Positions 16,086 through 25,155 of a stretch of DNA of 64,000 nt are shown piece by piece. Below the pieces are notes generated by a model. That model did no database searches. It was not told the origin of the DNA and was given only the letters and a program-made list of their open reading frames with translations. Positions within the stretch are counted from its first letter, which is position 1; each line of letters begins with the position of its first letter. Origin of the DNA: Neobacillus bataviensis (GTDB taxonomy: Bacteria; Bacillota; Bacilli; Bacillales_B; DSM-18226); assembly GCF_019969725.1 (NCBI RefSeq), contig NZ_JAHXYW010000001.1, positions 248,001 through 312,000 of the forward strand, written 5' to 3'. The position numbers and the translations under genes are program-made.

Positions 16086-17024
16086 TTACAATTCACCTTT
16101 AGTGAAAATATCTGTTAAGACAGGAACAATTTGTTTTTTACGGGAAACAACACCTTTTAAGGTTGCGGTGTTATTGGAAAGTGTCACATTATAAGCTTTT
16201 TCTATAGCCGCAGTTTTGCTTCCTAGCGCTAAACCAATTGAATCGTTAGTTAAAATATCTGTAACGACAAATAAGAATAAATCAAGGTTTTTTTCTTCGA
16301 TTTTTTGCGAAATAGCAGCTTCTAATTCCTCTTGACGTGATAGGACATCAGCCGTGTCAACTACATTTACTTGCGCAATTTCCACTTTGCTTACGCCCAT
16401 TTCGAATCCTTTAGCATCCAGGCTTAAAAGTTCTTCAATTGATTTATCCCTAACATCTGCACCAGCTTTAAGCATTTCTAATCCGTAGCTTTCCGCATCG
16501 ACACCAGCGATTTCTGCCAATTCACGTGCTGCGGCCACGTCTTCTTGCGTGCAGGTTGGTGATTTGAATAACAAGGAATCAGAAATAATCGCTGAAAGCA
16601 TAAGTCCGGCAATTTCAGGTTTAATTTCCTTGCCATTTTCCTTGTACATTTTATTTAAAATAGTTGCTGTACATCCAACTGGCTCGCAGCGGTAGTAAAG
16701 GGGATCACTTGTTTCAAAGTTGGCAATCCGGTGGTGGTCAATTACTTCTAATACACGAACATCAGTAATATCGTTTGCACTTTGCTGACGCTCATTATGA
16801 TCAACTAAGATAACGGAGTTGACTTCCGAAGCCACGGCTTCAACTAAACGTGGAACCTCAGCATTAAATTTATCAAGCGCAAATTGTGTTTCGCCATTAA
16901 TTTGGCCAAGGCGGATAGGCTCAACCTCTAACCCTAGCTGTGTTTTTAAGTCTGCATAGGCGATCGCAGAACAAATTGAATCTGTGTCTGGATTTTTATG
17001 TCCGAAAATCAATACTTTTTCCAT
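16086..17024 (-). CDS. ppaC: Manganese-dependent inorganic pyrophosphatase
   Basis: A 312-residue family II pyrophosphatase of the DHH superfamily. It hydrolyses cytoplasmic pyrophosphate released by biosynthesis. The metal and substrate motifs are all seen: GHKNPDTDS at residues 8-16, VDHNE, DHHR, and the C-terminal SRKKQIVP that closes over pyrophosphate. Length and motifs match PpaC (YybQ) of B. subtilis. AGGAG lies 9 nt upstream of the ATG. It is a single-gene unit with its own terminator. Confidence 0.95.
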   Translation of the reverse strand: MEKVLIFGHKNPDTDSICSAIAYADLKTQLGLEVEPIRLGQINGETQFALDKFNAEVPRLVEAVASEVNSVILVDHNERQQSANDITDVRVLEVIDHHRIANFETSDPLYYRCEPVGCTATILNKMYKENGKEIKPEIAGLMLSAIISDSLLFKSPTCTQEDVAAARELAEIAGVDAESYGLEMLKAGADVRDKSIEELLSLDAKGFEMGVSKVEIAQVNVVDTADVLSRQEELEAAISQKIEEKNLDLFLFVVTDILTNDSIGLALGSKTAAIEKAYNVTLSNNTATLKGVVSRKKQIVPVLTDIFTKGEL

Positions 17025-17128
17025 TTTTATTACTCCTAATCGTATTAAATTATGTAAGACCGCCCCATTAAATGAACATGGCCCTATTGGAAATTATATA
17101 ATAATACGATTTAGGTTTCAAAAAAAAT

Positions 17129-17989
17129 TTATTCGGTGATTTTTTTTAGCATCTGAACCTGCTCTGTGGTTTTATTAAATCCAAGATCCATTAGGTATTG
17201 AATAACTGGATAGGAGATAGATCCATTGATGATCGTGAAGATCACCTTATTATCGGCATTTTCAGTGATCGCGGCCAAAATGGCATTTATGTTCTGGACA
17301 TTCACTTCTCCTAATAGTTTCAACTGATATAAAAATACCTTCTCTAGCTGACCATTTTGATTCCACACTTTCTTATACAAGCCATATCCCAATGGATTTC
17401 CCGACTTACTATAATATACTTGTGCTTCACCGGACATTACGCTCTGCCATTGGCATTGCCATGGGACATTTTCTTTATAAAAAGGAAAAAGTGCGAGCTT
17501 TTCTGGGCGGATCGATTCTGCTTGAATTGGGTTCACATTTGTACCCTTTGGTGTCCCGCTCAAGAATACGAGTGAATCGATAATCTCATAACCAAATCTT
17601 TGGTATAGGCGGATGGCTTTCTCATTTTCCTTTATTGCTTCAAGCGTGGCAGCTTCGACCCCATTTTCCTGATAAATTTTTAAGGTTTCTTCCATTAATA
17701 GTTGGGAAACACCTTTCCCTCGATATTCTGGAGCAATTCCCGTTCCTCCATTCCAGGCTGTTTTTTTACCCTCCACCGTGCGAAACCCATTCACTACGAT
17801 GGCGATTGGTTCCTTCTGATCAAATGCAACAATGGAATCGTTCAATGAAAGACCTTCATTTACCATGCGATTAAAGAACAAGTCGGGTGTCATTTCAATT
17901 TGGACAAAATATTCTTCAAATCCTCGGTTCCAGGCCATAACCGCCTCTTCTATGGTGCATTCGGTTAATTTTTTTATAGTATATTGCAT
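17129..17989 (-). CDS. GNAT-family acetyltransferase with C-terminal extension
   Basis: A 286-residue protein. The GNAT acetyl-CoA-binding motif is seen as YRGKGVSQLLMEE (near residue 89) followed by the conserved NEKAIRLYQRFGYE segment near 125. The last 120 residues form a second alpha/beta part that may be a degenerate GNAT repeat. It follows the Eis-like gene by 18 nt, so both are probably one operon behind the TetR-type operator at 19283. AGGAGGGG precedes the ATG. The acceptor substrate is unknown. Confidence 0.78.
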   Translation of the reverse strand: MQYTIKKLTECTIEEAVMAWNRGFEEYFVQIEMTPDLFFNRMVNEGLSLNDSIVAFDQKEPIAIVVNGFRTVEGKKTAWNGGTGIAPEYRGKGVSQLLMEETLKIYQENGVEAATLEAIKENEKAIRLYQRFGYEIIDSLVFLSGTPKGTNVNPIQAESIRPEKLALFPFYKENVPWQCQWQSVMSGEAQVYYSKSGNPLGYGLYKKVWNQNGQLEKVFLYQLKLLGEVNVQNINAILAAITENADNKVIFTIINGSISYPVIQYLMDLGFNKTTEQVQMLKKITE

Positions 17990-18007
17990 TCCTTTTCCCC
18001 TCCTAAG

Positions 18008-19261
18008 CTAAAATACAGAAATACATCTAGGCTTTTCGATTGAGAAAAACAAACGGTTCATAGTCTGGATATACTTGGAATTTGATACTTCGATTCTTCC
18101 TAGTAAATATAAATCTTTAAAGGTTACAACTCCCATGAGCATTGAAGAAAAATCAGATATATCCAATGAGATTTCAACATCATAATCCCCATTTGAAGCC
18201 ACTTTCACCCAGCCGTTATGAGCATGGAGAATTAACTCGACATTGTTTTGCAGCAAAAATGTATCCTTAATCTTAAGTTTTACCTTCGCCGTTACCTGGT
18301 TGAAATTATGATTCTTTAAATCTTCAAAAATCCCATGAACATTAATGATGCGATACATTAATCCTACACCTGAGAGGTTGCTTTCATGATATACACTAGG
18401 AAGGAGATTATGAGAACCATTACGTGGATCCTCAATCAAATAGTGGACATTCTCCTCTTGGGTATTCAAGACAATTCGGTTTACCTGGTCCGCTTGGGTA
18501 TGGAGAAACGTGCTAATTTCTAACAAAGCTTCTGGAGTTTCGAAAATCATTTCTTTGATGACTAAGTCATTGTTTATAAAATTGGTTGGGCTCCTTTTTT
18601 CAAATGAAAACTGCATATAGCCTTTGATTTTATAATCCTCTTCAAATCCAATTATTCTGATGTCTGGATTCTTAAACATCCCTTCTAATTCCGCATCAGT
18701 CTTATAAAACATGCCATGGGTTTTTATAGCATACCTTGAATAACAATCCCTTACTTTCTCTTTATCTTTTAAGCTTAAAAACCTAAGTCTTGTTTTACTC
18801 GGACCTAGTGGGAAGCTTTCCGGAGTGATTCGATACTGGTGCATCTTTGGTCCATACCCAAACCCCATCTTTTTGTAAAAATCAGGACGGAATGGATAAA
18901 GAAGCACCATATTTGTTCCCTTTTCTAAAAAGGAACTTAGAAAATATGAAATGAGCTCCTTGGCTGCTTTTTCTTTTTTATGTAAAAGATCGACTGCTAC
19001 AAGCCCAACTCCCCCTACAGGAATGAATTTTTCGAAAAGGTTCATTTGGTAGTAATGAAGCCTCATCCCTCCCAATAATCTGTCATTTCTAAACAATCCG
19101 TAAAAATCGAGGGAAGCATCTTGGTCCTGTCGCTCGATAAATCTTTTTAAAGTGGCTTCTTTCATCTCTTTTGTTGACTGCATCATCCCAGGATAAGCAT
19201 TTGTCACGATTTCTACGAATTCCTTTAATTCATCGTTATGTAATTTTCTAATCTCGCTCAT
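18008..19261 (-). CDS. Eis-like GNAT acetyltransferase with C-terminal sterol-carrier fold
   Basis: A 417-residue protein with the three-part Eis layout: an N-terminal GNAT domain (about 1-150), a second GNAT-like domain, and a C-terminal SCP2-like domain. The segment PDFYKKMGFGYG contains the Tyr expected as general acid (Tyr129 here, Tyr126 in Eis), and the chain ends in Phe, as in Eis, where the C-terminal carboxylate takes part in catalysis. Eis enzymes acetylate aminoglycosides or lysine side chains, but Bacillus relatives have no settled substrate. GGAGGG lies before the ATG. It is the first gene of a two-gene operon divergent from a TetR regulator. Confidence 0.82.
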   Translation of the reverse strand: MSEIRKLHNDELKEFVEIVTNAYPGMMQSTKEMKEATLKRFIERQDQDASLDFYGLFRNDRLLGGMRLHYYQMNLFEKFIPVGGVGLVAVDLLHKKEKAAKELISYFLSSFLEKGTNMVLLYPFRPDFYKKMGFGYGPKMHQYRITPESFPLGPSKTRLRFLSLKDKEKVRDCYSRYAIKTHGMFYKTDAELEGMFKNPDIRIIGFEEDYKIKGYMQFSFEKRSPTNFINNDLVIKEMIFETPEALLEISTFLHTQADQVNRIVLNTQEENVHYLIEDPRNGSHNLLPSVYHESNLSGVGLMYRIINVHGIFEDLKNHNFNQVTAKVKLKIKDTFLLQNNVELILHAHNGWVKVASNGDYDVEISLDISDFSSMLMGVVTFKDLYLLGRIEVSNSKYIQTMNRLFFSIEKPRCISVF

Positions 19262-19282
19262 CGTTACCCTCCTACCAAAACC

Positions 19283-19294
19283 GACTATTCAGTC
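19283..19294. promoter_or_regulatory. Putative TetR-type operator upstream of the Eis-like operon
   Basis: GACTATTCAGTC has 4-bp half sites GACT/AGTC spaced by 4 nt, a form common in TetR-family operators. It lies 22 nt upstream of the Eis-like start and 122 nt upstream of the divergent TetR gene, its likely binder. Confidence 0.4.
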
Positions 19295-19416
19295 TATTTT
19301 CATTAAATCAAATCCTTAGCTCTTTTTCAATATTTTCTGATAAAAATCTTTCATTACATTTTGACATGTTTTTTGTTAAGATTAGTCTTAGTCAAGAATT
19401 TTTGGGGAGGATGTTT

Positions 19417-20031
19417 ATGCCACCAGTTGTTTCCGATAAATATAAACAAGAAAAGAAAGCGGCAATCCTCAAGAGTGCCTTCGAATGTTTTGCTGAAAAA
19501 GGATTTCAAGTTGCAACGATAGACGATATCGTTGCCCATTCCAAAATCAGCAAGGGAGCCATTTATAATTATTTTAATTCCAAGGATGATATTTACATTG
19601 AATTAATGAATCAACATACCAACGAGAATATTACTTCGCTAAAACGCGAACTCGAAAAATTGGCTGATACAAGAGAAAAGCTGGATTATTTTTTTCATCT
19701 ATATAGTCACCTTGATCAACACCCCCAATTTTCCAATTCAACCCGGGTACATATCGAATTTTGGCTGTATTCCACTAGAAAAAACGAACTACGCGATATC
19801 ATGCTGGCTCGATATGAATTGTATAAAAACCTTTTTAAAAGTATTTTGGTGGAAGGAATTGAAAAAGGGGAAATCTCAACAAGTGTTAATCCTGATGAAC
19901 TTTCCTTCATTTTCTGGGGAGTTATTGATGGTATCTCCTTGCATTTTGCCATGCTATTAGACCAATATCCTTATCAAAAGGTCTATAAGGAAATACAAGA
20001 ACTAATATATACTAAATTAGGATTTAACTAA
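19417..20031 (+). CDS. TetR-family transcriptional regulator (YfiR-like)
   Basis: A 204-residue repressor. The N-terminal helix-turn-helix spans about residues 10-57 and includes TIDDIVAHSKISKGAIYNYF; the remaining helices form the ligand and dimer domain. The ATG at 19417 is preceded by GGGGAGG at 6 nt, while the longer frame from 19366 lacks a ribosome site. It is divergent from the Eis-like operon, which it probably represses through the palindrome near 19283. The inducing ligand is unknown. It could also act on the acyl-CoA dehydrogenase gene downstream, but that gene converges on it and is separated by a terminator. Confidence 0.85.
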   Translation: MPPVVSDKYKQEKKAAILKSAFECFAEKGFQVATIDDIVAHSKISKGAIYNYFNSKDDIYIELMNQHTNENITSLKRELEKLADTREKLDYFFHLYSHLDQHPQFSNSTRVHIEFWLYSTRKNELRDIMLARYELYKNLFKSILVEGIEKGEISTSVNPDELSFIFWGVIDGISLHFAMLLDQYPYQKVYKEIQELIYTKLGFN

Positions 20032-20068
20032 AAACCCATTATGGATATGCCATAATGGGTTTTACTTT
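20031..20068. terminator. Bidirectional terminator between TetR gene and acyl-CoA dehydrogenase
   Basis: AAAACCCATTATGG (20031-20044) and CCATAATGGGTTTT (20050-20063) form a perfect 14-bp stem with a 5-nt loop and T-rich flanks. It ends the plus-strand TetR gene and the long minus-strand catabolic island. Confidence 0.9.
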
Positions 20069-21283
20069 TTACTTTACTGTTTCTTTTGCCTCTTCAAACG
20101 GCCATGCTGGAAGTGTGCTTGATAAGGGCTTGTCCTCGCGGTAGCCTAAAACATATTCCGCCTGCATAACAGTATGAATTTCACGAGTTCCTTCATAAAT
20201 AACTGGTGCCTTGGCATTTCTTAAATAACGCTCTACCGGGTACTCATTGGAGAATCCATAGGCCCCGTGAATTTGTACCGCATCGTTTGCAGCTTCCCAG
20301 GCATAATCACAAGCCTGCCACTTTGCTAGAGAGGTTTCACGTGTATTTCGTTTCCCTTGATTTTTTAACCAGCCGGCTCTAAATACAAGTAAACGTGATT
20401 GCACTAGGCCCGCTTCCATTTTGGCAATCATTTGCTGCACAAGCTGGTGCTTGCCAATTTCTTTTCCAAATGTACTCCTTTCATGACAATATTTTAAGCT
20501 TGCTTCTAAACTGGCCATGATGGTCCCACATGCACCTGCTGCCACAGTAAATCTGCCGTTATCTAGGGCAGACATGGCAATTTTAAAACCTTCCCCTTCT
20601 TGTCCAAGTAAATTTTCTTTCGGGACTTTCACATTATCAAAAAAGAGTTCCCCCGTATTTCCCGCACGAATTCCCAGTTTCCCTTTAATTGCTTTTGAAG
20701 AAAATCCTTCCCATTTCCTCTCTACAATAAATGCGGATATTCCATGATGTTTTTTGCTCTTATCCGTGTAAGCAAACACCAAAAAGTGATCGGCTACATC
20801 ACAAAGGGAAATCCATGTTTTAGACCCATTTAATATGTAATATTCGCCTTCTTTTACGGCTGTTGTTTGCATCGCCGCAACGTCGGACCCGGCATTAGGC
20901 TCGGTTAATCCAAAAGCACCAACCTTTTCACCCTTTGCCTGAGGTGTGAGATACTTTTGCTTTTGTTCTTCATTACCCCATTGCAGCAAGGTCATGCTGT
21001 TAAGACCAGTGTGAACTGATACCGCTGTACGGAAGGCCGTATCTCCTCTTTCTAATTCTTCGCAGACAATGGCCAAAGAGTTATAATCCATGCCGCTGCC
21101 GCTATATTGTTCAGGAATACAAACACCCATAAGTCCTAAATCAGCAAGGCGTGTTAGAATAGACGATTCAAAATGCTGTTTTTCATCCCATTCTCGAATA
21201 TATGGGTTAATTTCCTTGTCTACAAACTGTCTTACTGTTTTTCTTAATAATTCTTGTTCTTCTGTAAGTGAAAAATCCATCAT
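20069..21283 (-). CDS. Acyl-CoA dehydrogenase
   Basis: A 404-residue FAD enzyme that forms the first double bond in beta-oxidation. Motifs include LTEPNAGSD (flavin/substrate region), the NGSKTWIS segment, and the C-terminal YEGTREIHT carrying the catalytic Glu. AGGAGGAA precedes two adjacent ATG codons. It is the last gene of the island and is separated from the alcohol dehydrogenase gene by 174 nt that hold five 21-bp repeats, so it may have its own promoter. Substrate chain type cannot be fixed; the sequence also resembles the glutaryl-CoA dehydrogenase side of the family. Confidence 0.9.
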   Translation of the reverse strand: MMDFSLTEEQELLRKTVRQFVDKEINPYIREWDEKQHFESSILTRLADLGLMGVCIPEQYSGSGMDYNSLAIVCEELERGDTAFRTAVSVHTGLNSMTLLQWGNEEQKQKYLTPQAKGEKVGAFGLTEPNAGSDVAAMQTTAVKEGEYYILNGSKTWISLCDVADHFLVFAYTDKSKKHHGISAFIVERKWEGFSSKAIKGKLGIRAGNTGELFFDNVKVPKENLLGQEGEGFKIAMSALDNGRFTVAAGACGTIMASLEASLKYCHERSTFGKEIGKHQLVQQMIAKMEAGLVQSRLLVFRAGWLKNQGKRNTRETSLAKWQACDYAWEAANDAVQIHGAYGFSNEYPVERYLRNAKAPVIYEGTREIHTVMQAEYVLGYREDKPLSSTLPAWPFEEAKETVK

Positions 21284-21313
21284 TGTTATGTTCCTCCTGA
21301 GTCAATTGTAAGG

Positions 21314-21418
21314 TTATTTGCAAGAATCCCTAGTTTATTTGCGAATTTTCATTGTTTATTTGCGAATCTGACCCATTTATTTGTGATTCTAGCAATTTTA
21401 TTTGCGAATCACCCCAGC
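21314..21418. repeat. Five tandem 21-bp repeats between Fe-ADH and acyl-CoA dehydrogenase genes
   Basis: Units start at 21314, 21335, 21356, 21377 and 21398, exactly 21 bp apart. Each opens with TTATTTG; units 2, 3 and 5 share TTATTTGCGAAT and units 1 and 4 differ by a few bases. The last 8-9 bases of each unit vary. No coding frame with a ribosome site covers them. Confidence 0.85.
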
Positions 21419-21457
21419 CAAGGAATTTTTATTCTCTGGCCGGGACACAATTCTAAT

Positions 21458-22666
21458 CTACTTAACCGTCAAGGGAACAACCCTTTGCCCAATCGCCGCA
21501 ATCAATTCTTTTGGCATAGGGAAACTCAAGGCCGCCGGGTCCTTCATTACGGCTGGAATCGTCTGCAGCAGTGCTTCTTCCGAAATATTGTATTCTTTAA
21601 AATCAGCCGGTAAGCCGCACTTTTTCTGGAGCAAGCGAATTTTATCCACAACCTTAGATAAAGCGGTTTCAGCTGAATCTCCCTCCACATCCACATTTAA
21701 CGCTTGTGCCAGTTTAGCCGCCTTTGGCAAATACAGCTGCGGAACCAGTTCCATAACCACCGGTAAGAATACAGCGTTTGCCAAGCCATGCGGAATGCGG
21801 AACAACGCACCATATGCATGGGCCATATTATGAACTGGAATCGCATTTAAAGCGAAGCTGAAGGCGGTAATTCCCATTAAACTCGCCTGAAGCAGATCCA
21901 TCCGGGCTTCAAGGTTCTCGCCTTCTGCCACCGCAACCGGAAGATTTTTTTCAATTAAGCGAATCGCATGGAGGGCATAAGCATCTGTTAATCCCGTCGC
22001 TGTCGGTGATGCCAATGCTTCAATCGCATGAGTTAACGCATCAAAACCTGTAAAAGCGGTAATGAATGGCGGAAGCCCGACAGTTAAGTCCGGATCTAAA
22101 ACGGCCATATCGGCATTTATAAACGGATTGATGATATTCGTCTTCATTTGAATATCCTCATTATAAATAACAGCAATTGGCGACACCTCTGATCCGGTAC
22201 CCGCTGTCGTCGGTATGGCAATATGCGGAATGGGGATATGGTTCGCCTTTGGAAAAGACTCAAACAATAAGCCGCCCGGAATAGCCTCTTTAATGTCGGC
22301 AAGCCCTTTATGGAGTGCATACTTCACACCTTTGACAGTATCAAGGACACTTCCGCCGCCAACCGCCAGCAAACTATCTGCCCCGACTTCCTTTGCATAA
22401 CGAACCGCATCATTAATACAACGGCTTTCCGCATCTTGAGCAATGTCAAGATATGTTCCAACTAGCTGCGGGCCGCTTCCATGGCTAGTCAGCTCAAAAA
22501 TAGACGCTACTTTTTCGACGATACCTGCTTTTTCTAGGCCTTTATCGCTTAAAAGAAGTACACGTTTTGCACCAAGCCCGGCAAATAAACTCGGTACCAT
22601 GGCCCGTGAATTTGAACCGCTGTAAATTCCAGTACGTAACATGAACTGTGATAAGGTTGTTTTCAT
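21458..22666 (-). CDS. Iron-containing alcohol dehydrogenase
   Basis: A 402-residue group III alcohol dehydrogenase. The nucleotide-binding GGGSVLDT (near residue 102) and the iron-binding region with GFDALTHAIEA and the later HNMAHAYGALFRIPHG, which supply Asp and His ligands, are all present. It oxidises or reduces an alcohol/aldehyde pair with NAD(P). The ribosome site GAGGTGAGG precedes the ATG. It follows the aldehyde dehydrogenase by 17 nt and the R2-like oxidase two genes earlier, which suggests stepwise oxidation of one substrate through alcohol and aldehyde to acid. Confidence 0.9.
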   Translation of the reverse strand: MKTTLSQFMLRTGIYSGSNSRAMVPSLFAGLGAKRVLLLSDKGLEKAGIVEKVASIFELTSHGSGPQLVGTYLDIAQDAESRCINDAVRYAKEVGADSLLAVGGGSVLDTVKGVKYALHKGLADIKEAIPGGLLFESFPKANHIPIPHIAIPTTAGTGSEVSPIAVIYNEDIQMKTNIINPFINADMAVLDPDLTVGLPPFITAFTGFDALTHAIEALASPTATGLTDAYALHAIRLIEKNLPVAVAEGENLEARMDLLQASLMGITAFSFALNAIPVHNMAHAYGALFRIPHGLANAVFLPVVMELVPQLYLPKAAKLAQALNVDVEGDSAETALSKVVDKIRLLQKKCGLPADFKEYNISEEALLQTIPAVMKDPAALSFPMPKELIAAIGQRVVPLTVK

Positions 22667-22683
22667 TTTAAATCCTCACCTCT

Positions 22684-24213
22684 TCATTTGTTTTGGCCGA
22701 ATAAAATACCGTACCAATTACGCCTCTCCAGCTCTGGGGACATGGAAGTGTGAACATGCTTCACTTGTGTATAGGCATCAAGTGAATGCTGCCCCATTTC
22801 CCGGCCGATGCCGCTTTGTTTATATCCGCCGAAAGGAGCATCACTGCGAAGCATATGCCAGTCATTGATCCAAACCACACCTGCTTGAAGCTTTCTCGCA
22901 ACCTCATAGGCCTTATTTACGTCACGGGTCCAAACACCTGCAGCTAATCCATAAATCGTATCATTTGCCATTTTAATCGCTTCGTCTAAATCTGAATAAC
23001 GGATAACAGATAGTACTGGTCCGAAAATTTCCTCTTGAGCAATTTTCATATCATTAGTTACATTGGTAAAAATCGTCGGCTCGATAAAATGACCTTCTTC
23101 ACAGCCTGGAACCTTCACTTCTTTGCCGCCGCAAACTAATGTTGCTCCCTCTTGTTTTCCAGCCTCAATGTAAGAGAGAATGGTTTCTTTTTGTTTTCTC
23201 GAAATGACAGGTCCAACATCCGTTGCGGGATCAAGCGGATTTCCGAGCTGTAATTTTCCAGCCAAGGCCACAAGTCCTTCTACAACTTGGTCATAAAGCT
23301 TATCTGGGACAAATAACCGGGTACCAGATTCACATAACTGACCGGAATGCAGGAATACCCCAAACAAACTTCCAGGGAGGGCGATACTTAGGTCGGCATC
23401 TTCTAAAATTATATTTGGCGATTTTCCCCCAAGCTCTAGTGTAGTATTTTTAATCGTCCCAGCGGCAAGTCCCATAATTCTTCTGCCAACCTCGGTTGAT
23501 CCTGTAAAGGCAACCTTGTCAACCTTTGGATGTGTTACCAGGGCCTCTCCTACTTCTGCACCAGGACCTGCCACAACGTTTATGACACCAGGAGGGACCA
23601 CGGCAGAGATAATTTCTGCTAGTTTCAGAGTAGAAAGCGGGGTGTAGCTGGCAGGTTTGATCACAATGGTGTTCCCCATTGCCAGTGCCGGAGCGATTTT
23701 CCATGTCGCGATTACCATTGGCAGATTCCAAGGGGTGATGGCTGCACAAACGCCAATAGGCTCTCTCCAGATAAAGTTATGGGCCGGCCCAGGGAATGGT
23801 GGAACTGGTAGAGTCTCAGAAAAAGGATATTCTAACGTAAATTTTGCAAGCGTTTGAAATAAATCAACCATTTGTAAAATATCGCTGCTGCCAATTCGGC
23901 GGACCGTTCCACCTGAACTAATTGCTTCCAAGTAAGCCAATTCTTCTGCATTCGCAGCGATTTGATAGGAAATAGCATAGAGTACATTTGCCCGATCCTT
24001 TGGCTTCATACTTTTCCAATCGCCATGGTCAAAGGCATCGCGCGCTGCTTTCACTGCACGATCCACGTCAGCCGGCGTTCCTTTTGCAACCTTTGCTGCC
24101 AGCTCTCCGGTTGCTGGGTTGAACACATCAAACATTTCCTGGCTGCGAGCTTGCTCCCACTTTCCGTTTATAAAGTGGGGAAAAGCTGGCACCTCTACCT
24201 TTACTGTCATCGT
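22684..24213 (-). CDS. NAD(P)-dependent aldehyde dehydrogenase
   Basis: A 509-residue class I-type aldehyde dehydrogenase that oxidises an aldehyde to a carboxylic acid. Catalytic Glu lies in LELGGKSPN and catalytic Cys in SGQLCESGTR; the cofactor motif GSTEVGRRI and the C-terminal SDAPFGGYKQSGIGRE are intact. The ATG at 24213 is chosen from AAGGAGG at 8 nt, and a longer frame would overlap the preceding gene. It sits between the R2-like oxidase (25 nt upstream) and the iron alcohol dehydrogenase in one operon. Confidence 0.93.
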   Translation of the reverse strand, partial: TMTVKVEVPAFPHFINGKWEQARSQEMFDVFNPATGELAAKVAKGTPADVDRAVKAARDAFDHGDWKSMKPKDRANVLYAISYQIAANAEELAYLEAISSGGTVRRIGSSDILQMVDLFQTLAKFTLEYPFSETLPVPPFPGPAHNFIWREPIGVCAAITPWNLPMVIATWKIAPALAMGNTIVIKPASYTPLSTLKLAEIISAVVPPGVINVVAGPGAEVGEALVTHPKVDKVAFTGSTEVGRRIMGLAAGTIKNTTLELGGKSPNIILEDADLSIALPGSLFGVFLHSGQLCESGTRLFVPDKLYDQVVEGLVALAGKLQLGNPLDPATDVGPVISRKQKETILSYIEAGKQEGATLVCGGKEVKVPGCEEGHFIEPTIFTNVTNDMKIAQEEIFGPVLSVIRYSDLDEAIKMANDTIYGLAAGVWTRDVNKAYEVARKLQAGVVWINDWHMLRSDAPFGGYKQSGIGREMGQHSLDAYTQVKHVHTSMSPELERRNWYGILFGQNK

Positions 24214-24238
24214 AAAATCCTCCTTAGTTATATTTTCA

Positions 24239-25132
24239 TTACAGAACCCCAATCTCACTGTCTGTTACTCTATAAATCTCTTCGATTTTTTTACCTTTCG
24301 CTCTAGCTAACACTTCCATTCGGACAGATAGTTGTTTTAAGGTAAAATTCATGACATCATCAGGATTTCCTCCGAATGAACTTACCTCCCTTCCAGCAAT
24401 TCCTTCCTGATTTAACCGAATAGCTAACGGAGTCAGTTCTGCCATTTTGGCTGCAACAAAATCAAAGAGATGCGGATGCTCACAAATTAATCTTTGCAAA
24501 AGGAAGGTGCCGTAGCCGATATGTCTTGACTCATCCTTCTTTAAATTCCCTATTCCTTCAAGGAGGCCTGGCATTATATTTGACTTTTCTAACGCTTCAT
24601 AAAAAGAGTAATACCCCGTTTCTGCTAATACGCCTTCAACAAACATGTTGTAAACGACAGATGCCTCGGCTATCGCTTCTGGAGACTGGTCGGTTATAAG
24701 GCGTTCCATCGTTGTTGGGAGAATTTCATAGAAAATTTTCTGATATGTTTCTGTATGAAAGTGGGAAAGGTCCCCTCTCTCGCCAAGAGCATTTAACACA
24801 AGACGGAAAAATTCGGTGTGCTTGGCTTCCTCATATAAAAAAGTGGTTAGAAACATTTCTTCTTCAAGACGGCCTTCTTTGGCAATGGCCATAATTAGTG
24901 GAAGAAGATCAAGTGTAACCGCCTCTTCCCCTGCCTGGAATTGCGAAATCAGCCTCAGTATATCTTGTTTTTGTACAGCGTTAAGGGTTTTCCAATCCCG
25001 CTGATCCTTGCTGAAATCTATATCTGCCGGATTCCAAGTTCCCAACCGCTTTGCTTTTTGATAAAGACGATAAGGGAAAGAATCTTCAAGTAACCCTCGT
25101 TTACTAGTCGTTAAAATGGTCCTTTTTCCCAT
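24239..25132 (-). CDS. R2-like ligand-binding oxidase (R2lox)
   Basis: A 297-residue ferritin-like protein related to ribonucleotide reductase R2. All six metal ligands fit the R2lox pattern: Glu69, Glu102, His105, Glu166, Glu201 and His204. Val72 and Tyr161 occupy the positions of the Val-Tyr ether cross-link known in the Geobacillus enzyme (Val72, Tyr162 there). Such proteins hold a mixed Mn/Fe centre and a fatty-acid-like ligand, and their physiological reaction is unknown. There is no R1 partner nearby. AAGGAGG lies 9 nt before the ATG. Its operon mates are an acyl-CoA ligase, aldehyde and alcohol dehydrogenases and an MBL hydrolase, which points to oxygen-dependent attack on a hydrophobic substrate. 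Confidence 0.9.
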   Translation of the reverse strand: MGKRTILTTSKRGLLEDSFPYRLYQKAKRLGTWNPADIDFSKDQRDWKTLNAVQKQDILRLISQFQAGEEAVTLDLLPLIMAIAKEGRLEEEMFLTTFLYEEAKHTEFFRLVLNALGERGDLSHFHTETYQKIFYEILPTTMERLITDQSPEAIAEASVVYNMFVEGVLAETGYYSFYEALEKSNIMPGLLEGIGNLKKDESRHIGYGTFLLQRLICEHPHLFDFVAAKMAELTPLAIRLNQEGIAGREVSSFGGNPDDVMNFTLKQLSVRMEVLARAKGKKIEEIYRVTDSEIGVL

Positions 25133-25155
25133 ACGTTTATTCCTCCTTTTTATCT

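Noticed and set aside
19362..19385. TTGACA-type promoter for the TetR gene
   Set aside because: The hexamer near 19358-19366 is good, but no -10 box follows at 16-18 nt, so I did not list it.
21314..21418. CRISPR array
   Set aside because: The period is 21 bp with only about 12 conserved bases and 8-9 variable ones; no cas gene is present and spacers would be far too short.
21402..21833. Plus-strand frame of 143 codons reading out of the tandem repeats
   Set aside because: It is antisense to the iron alcohol dehydrogenase gene from 21458 on; the repeats therefore do not look coding.
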